Source of the DNA: an uncultured Archangium sp.
GTDB lineage: Bacteria; Myxococcota; Myxococcia; Myxococcales; Myxococcaceae
Assembly: GCA_946479335.1 (NCBI GenBank)
Contig: CAMLFP010000236.1
Location: 1-8,527 of the forward strand
Direction: 5' to 3'
Length of the DNA stretch: 8,527 nt
Below the pieces are notes generated by a model. That model saw only the letters and a program-made list of their open reading frames with translations, was not told where the DNA came from and ran no database searches. The position numbers and the translations under genes are program-made. This document shows positions 1 to 5,760 of the stretch, in pieces. Each line of letters begins with the position of its first letter. The stretch's first letter is position 1.

Positions 1-194
1 ATGACTCGCGGCGCACCGGCTACGACGGCCCGTGCCCGCCCGTCGGGAGGCACCGCTACTTCCACACGCTGTACGCGCTCGACGCGGTGCTGCCCGACCT
101 GAAGCACCCCACGAAGGCGAAGCTGCTGGCCGCGCTGCAGCCGCACGTGCTGGCGAAAGCGGTGCTGATGGGCACGTACCAGAAGGGCGACTGA
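1..194 (+). CDS. YbhB/YbcL-family (PEBP-like) protein, C-terminal fragment
   Basis: Only the last 63 residues are in the window, read in the frame whose first full codon is at base 3 and ending at TGA 192-194. They contain GYDGPCPPVGRHRYFH followed by LYALD, which matches the conserved GPCPPxGxHRYxF...LYALD segment of bacterial YbhB/YbcL proteins, relatives of the eukaryotic phosphatidylethanolamine-binding protein/Raf kinase inhibitor family. The tail (HVLAKAVLMGTYQK) also matches the usual end of the family, where a helix precedes a short strand ending in GxYxK/R. Members are small ligand-binding proteins, some periplasmic; the physiological role in bacteria is largely unknown. The N-terminus, and so any signal peptide, lies outside the window. 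The gene converges on the FHA protein with only 8 bp between the two stop codons and no visible terminator hairpin. Confidence 0.88.
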   Translation, partial: DSRRTGYDGPCPPVGRHRYFHTLYALDAVLPDLKHPTKAKLLAALQPHVLAKAVLMGTYQKGD

Positions 195-202
195 CGCCGT
201 CG

Positions 203-1912
203 TCAGCGGATGCCCGACAGCGTGCCCGAGTCGGAGTCTTCGTCGAGCACCTCGAACACCGCGACCTTCACCTTCTGGCCCGCGAGCGTGCGTTCACCCA
301 TCGGCGTGACGTCGAACTTCGCGCCCACGTGCGCCAGCGTCTTGCCGGTGATGAGCAGCTGCCCCGCGTCGGCGCTCGCGCACAGCAGCTGCGCCACCTG
401 CGCCGGTTCCCCCAGCAGCACCGGGTCGAGCCGCGCTTCGTTCCCCACCGCGCCGGCGAACACGCGCCCCGTCGTCAGGCCCGCGCGCACCGCGAAGCGC
501 TCCTTCGTCACCCGCTGCGCAGAAATCTTCTCCCACTCGGCCTTGAGTGACATCGCGGCGCGCACCGCGCGGATGGCGTCGTCACCCTTCGCGTACGGCA
601 CGCCGAACACCGCGCGCACCGCCTCGCCGGTGACGAGGTCGATGGCGCCCTCGAAGCTCATCAACAGCTGCGTCGCCGCGCGGTGCCAGAGGCTCGCCAC
701 CTCGGCCAGCTTCTCCGGTGAAATCTTCGCCGCCGCCGAGGTGAGGCCGACCAGCTCCGCGTACAGCACCGTGCCGTTGAGCTCCTGCACGAAGCCCGGC
801 GTCGCGCCGCCGCGAATCTCCGCCGCGCGCTTCTTCGCCACCTCCGGCGCGTAGAGGCGCTCCAGCGAGAAGTCGAGGCGGTCGCCCTTCGACGAGCCCG
901 CGGTGGCGGGCGCGGAGGCGAACTTCTGCACGCCCGTCTCCAGCAACTGCGTCATCGCGGTGCACACGTCGAGCAGCGCGTCGACCGGCTCGCCCTCACT
1001 GCTGGCGCGGTTGAGGTACAGCACGCCGGTGAAGGGCGCCTTGCTCCCGATGGGGATGCAGAGCACCTCCTCCACGCCGTACAGCAGCACCGACTCGCGC
1101 GACTTGAAGCGCGCGTCGTCTCGCACGTTGGCCACCGCGATGGCCTGGCCCTTCTTCAGCGCGGCCTCCAGCACGCCGTCAGATACCGGCACCTCGCCCT
1201 GCGCCAGCTTGCCGCTGTGCCGCACCGCGGCCGGAATCATCACGCCCGTCGGGTGGCGCAGCAGCACCACGCCCGTCGTGGCGTTGACGCGCTTCATGAC
1301 CAGGTCGCACGTCTCGTCGAGGAAGGTCTGGAGGTTCGGCGCGCGCGCCAGCGCCTCCGCCACCCGGTACATCGCCACCAACGACTGCACCGCCACCTGC
1401 GACGACGGGCCCTCCGACTCGTCGGTGCTGGGCGAGCGCACCACCACCGGCGGCTCCGACACGTCGAAGGGCGCGAAGTTGTCCAACGCCTTCAAGACGC
1501 TCGAGGAGCTGATGTCGCGCGCGGCCTTCACCGCCTCGCTGATGTCGAAGCCGCGGCCGAAGCGCTTCACCTTGCCGCCCGCGGCGGTGTCGACGAGGTC
1601 GGTGTCTTCGGCCTCGGCGCGCGTCGCGAGATGCAGCTTCAAGTGGTTGTCGCCGATGGAGACGACGTCACCCTCATTCAAGGCGACGGTGCCCTTCACC
1701 GGCTCGCCGTTGAGCTTGGTGCCGTTGCGGCTGCCGAGGTCTTCGAACTTCACGCCGTCGGGCGACGCGTGCAGCCGGCAGTGCTTGCGCGAGACGAGGT
1801 CGCCCGAGAGCACGATGTCATTCTCATCAGCGCGGCCCACCGCGGTGACGCCTTCAGGCAGGTCGTAGGCGGTGTCGAAGTAGCCGGGGCCGTTGATGAT
1901 GAGCTGCCACAT
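203..1912 (-). CDS. FHA-GAF-adenylate/guanylate cyclase-homology signalling protein with degenerate cyclase domain
   Basis: This is a 569-residue protein with three domains. Residues about 1-97 are an FHA phosphothreonine-binding domain: GR at 26-27, SRKH at 41-44, and GSRNG at 60-64 followed by NG. A charged/Pro/Ser linker follows. Residues about 175-330 look like a GAF domain (GVVLLRHPTG, later VLCIPIGSKAPFTGVLYLNR). Residues about 380-556 align with class III cyclase domains (TVLYAELVGLT, AVFGVP, RAGLTTGRVFAGAVG). The catalytic set is lost: both metal-binding Asp positions are Glu (E386, E430), the purine-selecting Lys is Leu (L427), the transition-state Asn is Gln (Q505) and the Arg is Leu (L509). 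I infer a cytoplasmic sensor or scaffold, probably not an active cyclase. The ATG at 1912 is preferred over an in-frame GTG at 1939 because the FHA fold starts directly there (MWQLIINGPG); neither start has a clear ribosome binding site. It is divergent from the HAD gene. Confidence 0.9.
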   Translation of the reverse strand: MWQLIINGPGYFDTAYDLPEGVTAVGRADENDIVLSGDLVSRKHCRLHASPDGVKFEDLGSRNGTKLNGEPVKGTVALNEGDVVSIGDNHLKLHLATRAEAEDTDLVDTAAGGKVKRFGRGFDISEAVKAARDISSSSVLKALDNFAPFDVSEPPVVVRSPSTDESEGPSSQVAVQSLVAMYRVAEALARAPNLQTFLDETCDLVMKRVNATTGVVLLRHPTGVMIPAAVRHSGKLAQGEVPVSDGVLEAALKKGQAIAVANVRDDARFKSRESVLLYGVEEVLCIPIGSKAPFTGVLYLNRASSEGEPVDALLDVCTAMTQLLETGVQKFASAPATAGSSKGDRLDFSLERLYAPEVAKKRAAEIRGGATPGFVQELNGTVLYAELVGLTSAAAKISPEKLAEVASLWHRAATQLLMSFEGAIDLVTGEAVRAVFGVPYAKGDDAIRAVRAAMSLKAEWEKISAQRVTKERFAVRAGLTTGRVFAGAVGNEARLDPVLLGEPAQVAQLLCASADAGQLLITGKTLAHVGAKFDVTPMGERTLAGQKVKVAVFEVLDEDSDSGTLSGIR

Positions 1913-1968
1913 TGCGCTGCAACGATGCCACAGCCTCACGTGTCGACGCGGTGCTAATCGCGGGGCGC
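1913..1968. promoter_or_regulatory. Divergent promoter region, FHA-cyclase-like gene / HAD gene
   Basis: These 56 bp separate the two divergent start codons and must carry both promoters unless these lie inside the genes. The segment contains a CACGTG palindrome at 1937-1942 and an A+T-richer spot, GCTAAT, at 1953-1958 that could be a weak -10 element for the rightward gene. I see no convincing -35 partner. If the leftward gene uses the GTG at 1939, the gap shrinks to 29 bp, which is another reason to prefer the ATG at 1912. Confidence 0.4.
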
Positions 1969-2847
1969 ATGAGCATCCGCCTCGTGGTCACCGACATGGA
2001 CAACACGCTGTACTCGTGGGTCGACTACATCGTGCCCGCCGTGGAGGCGATGGTCGACGCGGTGGTGCGCGCCACCGGTTTCCCCCGCGTGCGCGTGGTG
2101 CAGGCGCTCAAGGCCGTGTACGCGAAGTACGAATCGAACGAGTACCCCTTCGCGCTGCAGGAGAGCTCGCTCTTCCAGGAGTTCCCCGAGTTCGACAGCT
2201 TCGACAAGTTGATCATCGAGCCCGCGCGCGCGGCCTTCGCGTACGCGCGCAAGAAGTACCTCGTGCCGTACAAGGGCGTGACGCAGACGCTGGCGCAGCT
2301 CAAGGAGCGCCGCGTGCTGGTGGTGGCGTTGACCGACGCGCCGCGGAACCCCGCGCAGGCGCGCGCCAAGGCGCTGGGCTTCGACGAGGTGCTGGCCGCG
2401 CTGTACACGATGCCGGGCTTCGACTTCCCGAAGGACGTCTCCGGGCGGCCGCTGGTCGACCCGCGCATCGTCGAGAAGGACGCGTCGGGCGACTACGACG
2501 CGCGCTGCCCGGCGATGGAGCTCCCGCGCGAATGGGAGAAGCCCGACCCGCGCGGGCTGCAGAAGATCCTCACCACGTACGGCCTCAAGCCGAACGAGGT
2601 GCTGGTGGTGGGCGACTCGGTGAAGAAGGACATCGCCATCGCGCAGGCCGTCGGCTGCCACGACGCGTGGTCCGAATACGGCACCTACGTCTCGAAGGAA
2701 TACCGCGAGCGGCTCGACATCATCTCGTCGCCCGCCATCACCCGGCGGCACGCGGCGCACGTGCTCGAAGGCGGCGTGCAGGCGGTGAAGCCCACACGCG
2801 CGCTCTCGAACTTCGCGCAGGTGCTGGAGCTGGTCGACGCGCTCTGA
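1969..2847 (+). CDS. HAD-superfamily hydrolase (phosphatase-like)
   Basis: The 292-residue cytoplasmic protein carries all four haloacid dehalogenase motifs in order. Motif I is DMDNTLYSW with nucleophile D9 and general acid D11. Motif II is T122 in ALTDAP. Motif III is K191 in WEKPDP. Motif IV is GDSVKKD with D216 and D221 for magnesium. About 100 residues lie between motifs I and II, consistent with a helical C1-type cap. The family hydrolyses phosphomonoesters or C-halogen bonds through an aspartyl intermediate; the Asp at position 11 suggests a phosphatase, but the substrate cannot be read from sequence. There is no signal peptide. The reading frame is open upstream to 1912, but the ATG at 1969 places motif I at the usual distance from the N-terminus and leaves room for a promoter. 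Its stop codon abuts that of the lysin on the other strand. Confidence 0.9.
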   Translation: MSIRLVVTDMDNTLYSWVDYIVPAVEAMVDAVVRATGFPRVRVVQALKAVYAKYESNEYPFALQESSLFQEFPEFDSFDKLIIEPARAAFAYARKKYLVPYKGVTQTLAQLKERRVLVVALTDAPRNPAQARAKALGFDEVLAALYTMPGFDFPKDVSGRPLVDPRIVEKDASGDYDARCPAMELPREWEKPDPRGLQKILTTYGLKPNEVLVVGDSVKKDIAIAQAVGCHDAWSEYGTYVSKEYRERLDIISSPAITRRHAAHVLEGGVQAVKPTRALSNFAQVLELVDAL

Positions 2848-2855
2848 TCAGAGCG
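2840..2855. repeat. 16-bp perfect palindrome spanning two abutting stop codons
   Basis: CGCTCTGATCAGAGCG is a perfect dyad. Its centre, TGATCA, is the TGA stop of the HAD gene (2845-2847) followed directly by the TGA stop of the lysin on the minus strand (2848-2850). Both genes end in a Leu codon CTC before the stop, so the dyad is coding on both sides. As RNA it could form a 5-bp stem (CGCUC/GAGCG) with a 6-nt loop on either strand, which is weak and has no T-run. It may act as a small bidirectional terminator or simply reflect extreme packing. Confidence 0.55.
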
Positions 2856-4317
2856 TGCCGGCCATCAGCTTCTCGGCCATCGAGCGACGCGCGCGCTCCG
2901 ACGCGTTCGGGTGCGCCGGGCGCTCGAACTGCCGGAGGATGATGTTGGCCGCGTCGCCGGCGCTGGTGGCGCGGCGGAGCGCGTTGCCCGCGCCGCTCTC
3001 GGTGGTGTTCAGCTCGTGCATCACGAAGGCGAGCTGCTGGTCCAACGTGGAGCTGCGGATGTCGACGCCGGTGAACTTCTTGAAGTCGGCCTGACGCGGG
3101 CCTTCCCACTGCGCGATGCCGTAGCCCGGGCCGCCACCAATCTGCTTCTGGTGCGGGTCCATCGTGCGGCCCGACTCGTAATAGAGGTTCGCGACGAGGC
3201 CCGCGGCCTGCGACTTCGTGAGGCCGTGCTGCTGGAAGTAGTTCATCGCGTACTCCGCGCGCTCCTTGGCGTTCTTCGGCGCCGCGCCGGTGGTGCCCGT
3301 GGTGCCGGTCGTGCCCGTGGTCGAGGGCGCCTCGGCGCCGCCCGTCGGAGGCGGGGGCGCCGCGGAGGGCCGCGCCTCACCCATCAACGCCGCGCGCGTC
3401 TCGGGGCCGACGACGCCGTCGACCTGGCAGCCGTTCGCCGCTTGGAAAGCGCGCACCGCCGCCAGCGTCTTCGGGCCGAACTGCCCGTCAGCGGGGCCGG
3501 GGTCGAAGCCCGCCGCCGCCAGCTTCTTCTGCAGGTCTTCCACCGCCGGGCCGGAGCTGTTGCCGCGCAGCCACGTCGACGAGTTCGCGGTGATGCCATC
3601 GACGCTCGACGCGCCACCCGACGGCGCAGACGGAGCCGTCGGAGAAGTGGGCGAGGTGGGCGAGGTCGAGCCGTTGGTCGCGGGGCCCGTCGCCGCCGCG
3701 CCCGCGTTCGGGTTGTGCAGCACGATGCAGCCCGACCAGTACGACGACGGGTACTTGTTCTCACTGATGCTCTGCGTGCCGTCGGCGTTGACGTTGTTCG
3801 AGCCGATGAGGTTCAGCTTGCCGTTCGCGTCCTGGCCCTGCACGAGCTCGACGTGCTGCTCCTTGCCGTTGCGGATCAGCACGATGACGTCGCCGGGCTG
3901 CGCCTGGCTCGGGTCGACCTGCTGCCAGCCTGCGGCCTTGAGGTTGTTCTTGAGATTGGTGACGCCGGCGCTGCCCTGATTCTGGGAGATCTGCCCAGAC
4001 GCGATGAGCACGCCCGACACGAAGTTGGCGCAGTTCACGTTGTCGGCGGGCCAGTCCTGCATCGCGCGGCCGATGGGCGTGTTGTTCGCCAGCTTCAGGT
4101 TGTGCGCCGTCTGCCCCAGCACCGAGCGCGCGAGGTCGATGGCCTGCTGCCCGATGTTCTGGTCCGGCGCCGGCGGCGTGGGCAGCGCGCGCGAGGCCGA
4201 TGACGTCGGCTCGAACCCGTCGGCCCGCACCTGCGGCACCGGGCGCTTCGGAGCGGTGGACGGAGAAGACGGCTGCGCGGTCGGGATGGAAGAACGAGGT
4301 GCGATTTTGAGCGTCAT
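2848..4317 (-). CDS. Three-domain peptidoglycan hydrolase: NlpC/P60- or CHAP-like peptidase, peptidoglycan-binding domain, phage-tail-type lysozyme
   Basis: This 489-residue cell-wall lytic protein begins with about 50 disordered Pro/Ser/Thr-rich residues and no signal peptide. Residues about 55-205 resemble a papain-fold NlpC/P60 or CHAP peptidase: candidate Cys96 in VNCANFVSG, PGDVIVL at 140-146 and His155 in EQHVELV. A TSPTSPTSP-rich linker follows. Residues about 247-311 are a PG_binding_1 domain (LQKKLAAAGFDPGPADGQFG, then VDGVVGPET). After a TTG-repeat linker, residues about 350-485 match phage-tail lysozyme-type domains (AAGLVANLYYESG with candidate Glu381; GYGIAQWEGPR at 399-409). I infer that it cuts both peptide and glycan parts of murein. 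ATG 4317 was chosen because the longer frame, open to 4440, would overlap the gene upstream and adds a non-conserved-looking Arg/Cys-rich stretch. The route out of the cell is unclear. Confidence 0.87.
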   Translation of the reverse strand: MTLKIAPRSSIPTAQPSSPSTAPKRPVPQVRADGFEPTSSASRALPTPPAPDQNIGQQAIDLARSVLGQTAHNLKLANNTPIGRAMQDWPADNVNCANFVSGVLIASGQISQNQGSAGVTNLKNNLKAAGWQQVDPSQAQPGDVIVLIRNGKEQHVELVQGQDANGKLNLIGSNNVNADGTQSISENKYPSSYWSGCIVLHNPNAGAAATGPATNGSTSPTSPTSPTAPSAPSGGASSVDGITANSSTWLRGNSSGPAVEDLQKKLAAAGFDPGPADGQFGPKTLAAVRAFQAANGCQVDGVVGPETRAALMGEARPSAAPPPPTGGAEAPSTTGTTGTTGTTGAAPKNAKERAEYAMNYFQQHGLTKSQAAGLVANLYYESGRTMDPHQKQIGGGPGYGIAQWEGPRQADFKKFTGVDIRSSTLDQQLAFVMHELNTTESGAGNALRRATSAGDAANIILRQFERPAHPNASERARRSMAEKLMAGTL

Positions 4318-4393
4318 GGTCACATCATCGCCATCGCGCGCGCAGAGTTTCGATGTAGGACATTGGCGCCAATGACGCAGCCCGTGACGCGGG
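4318..4393. promoter_or_regulatory. Intergenic region upstream of the lysin with a perfect 14-bp operator-like palindrome
   Basis: These 76 bp lie between the stop of the small exported protein and the start of the lysin. CATTGGCGCCAATG at 4361-4374 is a perfect dyad, 43 bp upstream of the lysin ATG. A second, weak hairpin, CCCG-TGACG-CGGG (4381-4393), touches the upstream stop codon. Neither is followed by a T-run in the direction of transcription, so a canonical rho-independent terminator is unlikely. The position suits an operator for the lysin. I could not assign a -10/-35 pair with confidence, and the ribosome binding site before ATG 4317 is weak. Confidence 0.45.
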
Positions 4394-4915
4394 TCAGAAC
4401 GTGCCGCCGACGCGCACGGTCGCGCCGTAACCGTTCGCATTCACGCTCATCGACGTGAGCTGGAGCCCCTGGCCCACCTGCTCCGCGAAGTCGAAGTTCA
4501 ACAGTGACGCTGCAAGCAACGCCGCGCCGCCGAGCTGCGCGCCGAGCGCCAGCGAGTACGCGGTCTGATCAGCCGCCGACAACTGGCCCTCCACCAGGCG
4601 CGTGAAGGCGCCGACGATGGGCATCGCCGAGACGGTGAACTCATCGCGCATGTACACGCGCCACGAGGTGTCCACCGTGCGCAGCTGCATCAACTGTGTG
4701 TCGGTCGAGGCCCGCAGCCCGCCCCACAGCAGCGCGTTGCCGGCCAGCCGCGTCAGCGCGGGCGCCTCGCGCTTGGTCGCCCCCGACAACGACGACACGA
4801 ACTTGTCGAAGCGGCTCTCCGCCGGTTTGAACTTCGCGGGCTCGGGCGGCGTGAGCTCGACCGGCGCCTCGTCGGGCGCGGCGCACAACACGGTGGCGAG
4901 CAGCAGCGCGTGCAT
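4394..4915 (-). CDS. Small exported protein of unknown function
   Basis: I do not recognise the family. From the ATG at 4915 the protein has 173 residues. It starts with a short hydrophobic stretch (ALLLATVLCAA, residues 3-13) that looks like a compact signal peptide, followed by a Pro/Glu-rich segment (to about residue 33). A second hydrophobic run lies at about 119-140 (LALGAQLGGAALLAASLL). The C-terminus is Gly-rich, alternates polar and hydrophobic residues, and ends in Phe (NGYGATVRVGGTF), which resembles an outer-membrane strand; that is an inference only. The frame is open upstream to 5122. A start at 4975 would add an Arg-rich n-region (KSRRRSP) but would overlap the start of the divergent permease. 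The lysin follows 76 bp downstream on the same strand, so the two may share a transcript. Confidence 0.65.
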   Translation of the reverse strand: MHALLLATVLCAAPDEAPVELTPPEPAKFKPAESRFDKFVSSLSGATKREAPALTRLAGNALLWGGLRASTDTQLMQLRTVDTSWRVYMRDEFTVSAMPIVGAFTRLVEGQLSAADQTAYSLALGAQLGGAALLAASLLNFDFAEQVGQGLQLTSMSVNANGYGATVRVGGTF

Positions 4916-4973
4916 GGGAGAGCGGCGGCGACTCTTGCACGCGGGAATGGCGACGGGCAAAGCGCGGGCAGGC
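4916..4973. promoter_or_regulatory. Divergent promoter region, exported protein / TauE permease
   Basis: These 58 bp separate two divergent start codons. A GGGCAGG purine-rich run (4966-4972) just before the ATG at 4974 is a plausible ribosome binding site for the permease and decides that start over in-frame ATGs at 4914 and 4947. I see no clear -10/-35 elements. The short gap means the two genes may compete for, or share, regulatory sites. Confidence 0.35.
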
Positions 4974-5750
4974 ATGACGGGCTGGCAACTCTTCGCGGCG
5001 GCAGCAGCGGGCGTCGGAGGCGGCCTCCTGTCGGGCTTCTTCGGCGTGGGCGGCAACGTGGTGCTGGTGCCGCTGCTCAGCCTGACGCTCGGCCTCACGC
5101 AGTTCGACGCGCAGGGCCTCACGCTCGCCGCGCTACTGCCTCCCGTCGGTGCGCCGGCCGTGTGGCGCTACCTGAAGGCGGGCATCAAGCCGCTCTGGGC
5201 GCTCGCCGGGCTGTGCGTCATCGGCTTCGTGCTGGGCGTGCCCCTCGGGTCGCTGCTGGCGAAGGCGCTCGACGTGCGGGTCCTCCGCGCGCTCTTCGCG
5301 GTGCTGCTGTTGGGGCTCGCCGCGCAGCTCTGGCGGGGCCGTCATGACGCAGAAAATGACGCAGTCTTTGACGCACTCCCGGCGGGTTGGTGGCGCGTCG
5401 CGCTGGTCGCGGGCTTCGGCGCGGGGCTCTCGTCAGGGCTGTTGGGCATCGGCGGCGCCATCGTGCTCATCCCCGTGCTGCGGCGCGCGCTGAAGCTGGG
5501 CCAGAAACAGGCGCAGCTCACGAGCCTCTTGATGCTGCTGCCACCCGTCGCGCTCCCGGGGGTCTTCATCTACGCGAGCGATTCGGCGCTGGCGTGGAGC
5601 GTGGTCGCGCCCGTGGCGGTGGGCTTCCTCGTCGGCGCATTCGCCGGGGCGGAGCTGACGCGCGTGGTGCCCGCCACGAAGCTGACGCGCGGCTTCGCGC
5701 TGGTGCTGGTGTCGGCCGCGGTGGCGCTGGTGTTCCGAGCGGTGCGTTGA
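4974..5750 (+). CDS. TauE/SafE-family membrane permease (sulfite exporter-like)
   Basis: This 258-residue integral inner-membrane protein is built of about eight hydrophobic helices. It shows the family's internal duplication: GGGLLSGFFGVGGNVVLVP at 15-33 in the first half and GAGLSSGLLGIGGAIVLIP at 149-167 in the second, each holding the Gly-rich SGxxGxGGxxVLxP signature. The halves are joined by a polar loop (about 121-138) containing three xDAx tetrads, HDAE-NDAV-FDAL. Family members are proposed to move sulfite, sulfoacetate or other small anions; the substrate cannot be called here and no sulfur-metabolism gene is adjacent. The length is typical of the family. ATG 4974 puts the first transmembrane helix at the N-terminus and has a nearby purine-rich run. 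The gene converges on the MYXO-CTERM gene, with stop codons touching. Confidence 0.88.
   Translation: MTGWQLFAAAAAGVGGGLLSGFFGVGGNVVLVPLLSLTLGLTQFDAQGLTLAALLPPVGAPAVWRYLKAGIKPLWALAGLCVIGFVLGVPLGSLLAKALDVRVLRALFAVLLLGLAAQLWRGRHDAENDAVFDALPAGWWRVALVAGFGAGLSSGLLGIGGAIVLIPVLRRALKLGQKQAQLTSLLMLLPPVALPGVFIYASDSALAWSVVAPVAVGFLVGAFAGAELTRVVPATKLTRGFALVLVSAAVALVFRAVR
5345..5375 (+). repeat. Three TGACGCA copies at exact 12-bp period inside the permease gene
   Basis: TGACGCA occurs at 5345-5351, 5357-5363 and 5369-5375. The 12-bp spacing keeps the reading frame, so each unit encodes Asp-Ala within HDAE, NDAV and FDAL in the predicted cytoplasmic or periplasmic linker between the two halves of the permease. 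The bases between copies differ (gaaaa, gtctt), and AAAATG/TCTTTG is locally A+T-richer than the surroundings. Most likely it is a small coding repeat. Confidence 0.5.
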
Positions 5751-5760
5751 TCAACCCACC
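5741..5760. repeat. Interrupted palindrome spanning two abutting stop codons
   Basis: GGTG-C-GTTGATCAAC-C-CACC is a 20-bp dyad with one mismatch in each arm. Its centre, TGATCA, is the TGA of the permease (5748-5750) followed directly by the TGA of the MYXO-CTERM gene on the minus strand (5751-5753). In RNA the arms could give a 7-bp stem interrupted by one C-C mismatch around a GAUC loop, on either strand. No T-run follows. Confidence 0.5.

Noticed and set aside
903..1868. Long plus-strand open frame (321 codons) opposite the FHA-GAF gene
   Set aside because: It is a shadow of G+C-rich coding DNA on the other strand. Its translation shows no domain, while the minus frame shows FHA, GAF and cyclase-fold motifs.
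1913..1939. GTG start at 1939 for the FHA protein
   Set aside because: It adds nine residues (MRLWHRCSA) not expected before an FHA domain, has no ribosome binding site and would leave only 29 bp for two promoters.
3287..3321. Repeated GGTGCC/CGTGGT-type units within the lysin gene as a repeat element
   Set aside because: They encode the TTG-TTG-TTG linker between domains; this is a coding low-complexity linker, not a DNA element. The same holds for the 9-bp units near 3645-3669 encoding the TSP linker.
2911..4203. 430-codon plus-strand open frame opposite the lysin
   Set aside because: The translation is Arg/Ala/Val-rich low complexity, typical of an antisense shadow. The minus strand encodes recognisable catalytic and binding modules across the same bases.
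4381..4393. CCCG-TGACG-CGGG hairpin after the small exported gene as a rho-independent terminator
   Set aside because: The stem is only 4 bp and no T-run follows in the direction of transcription.
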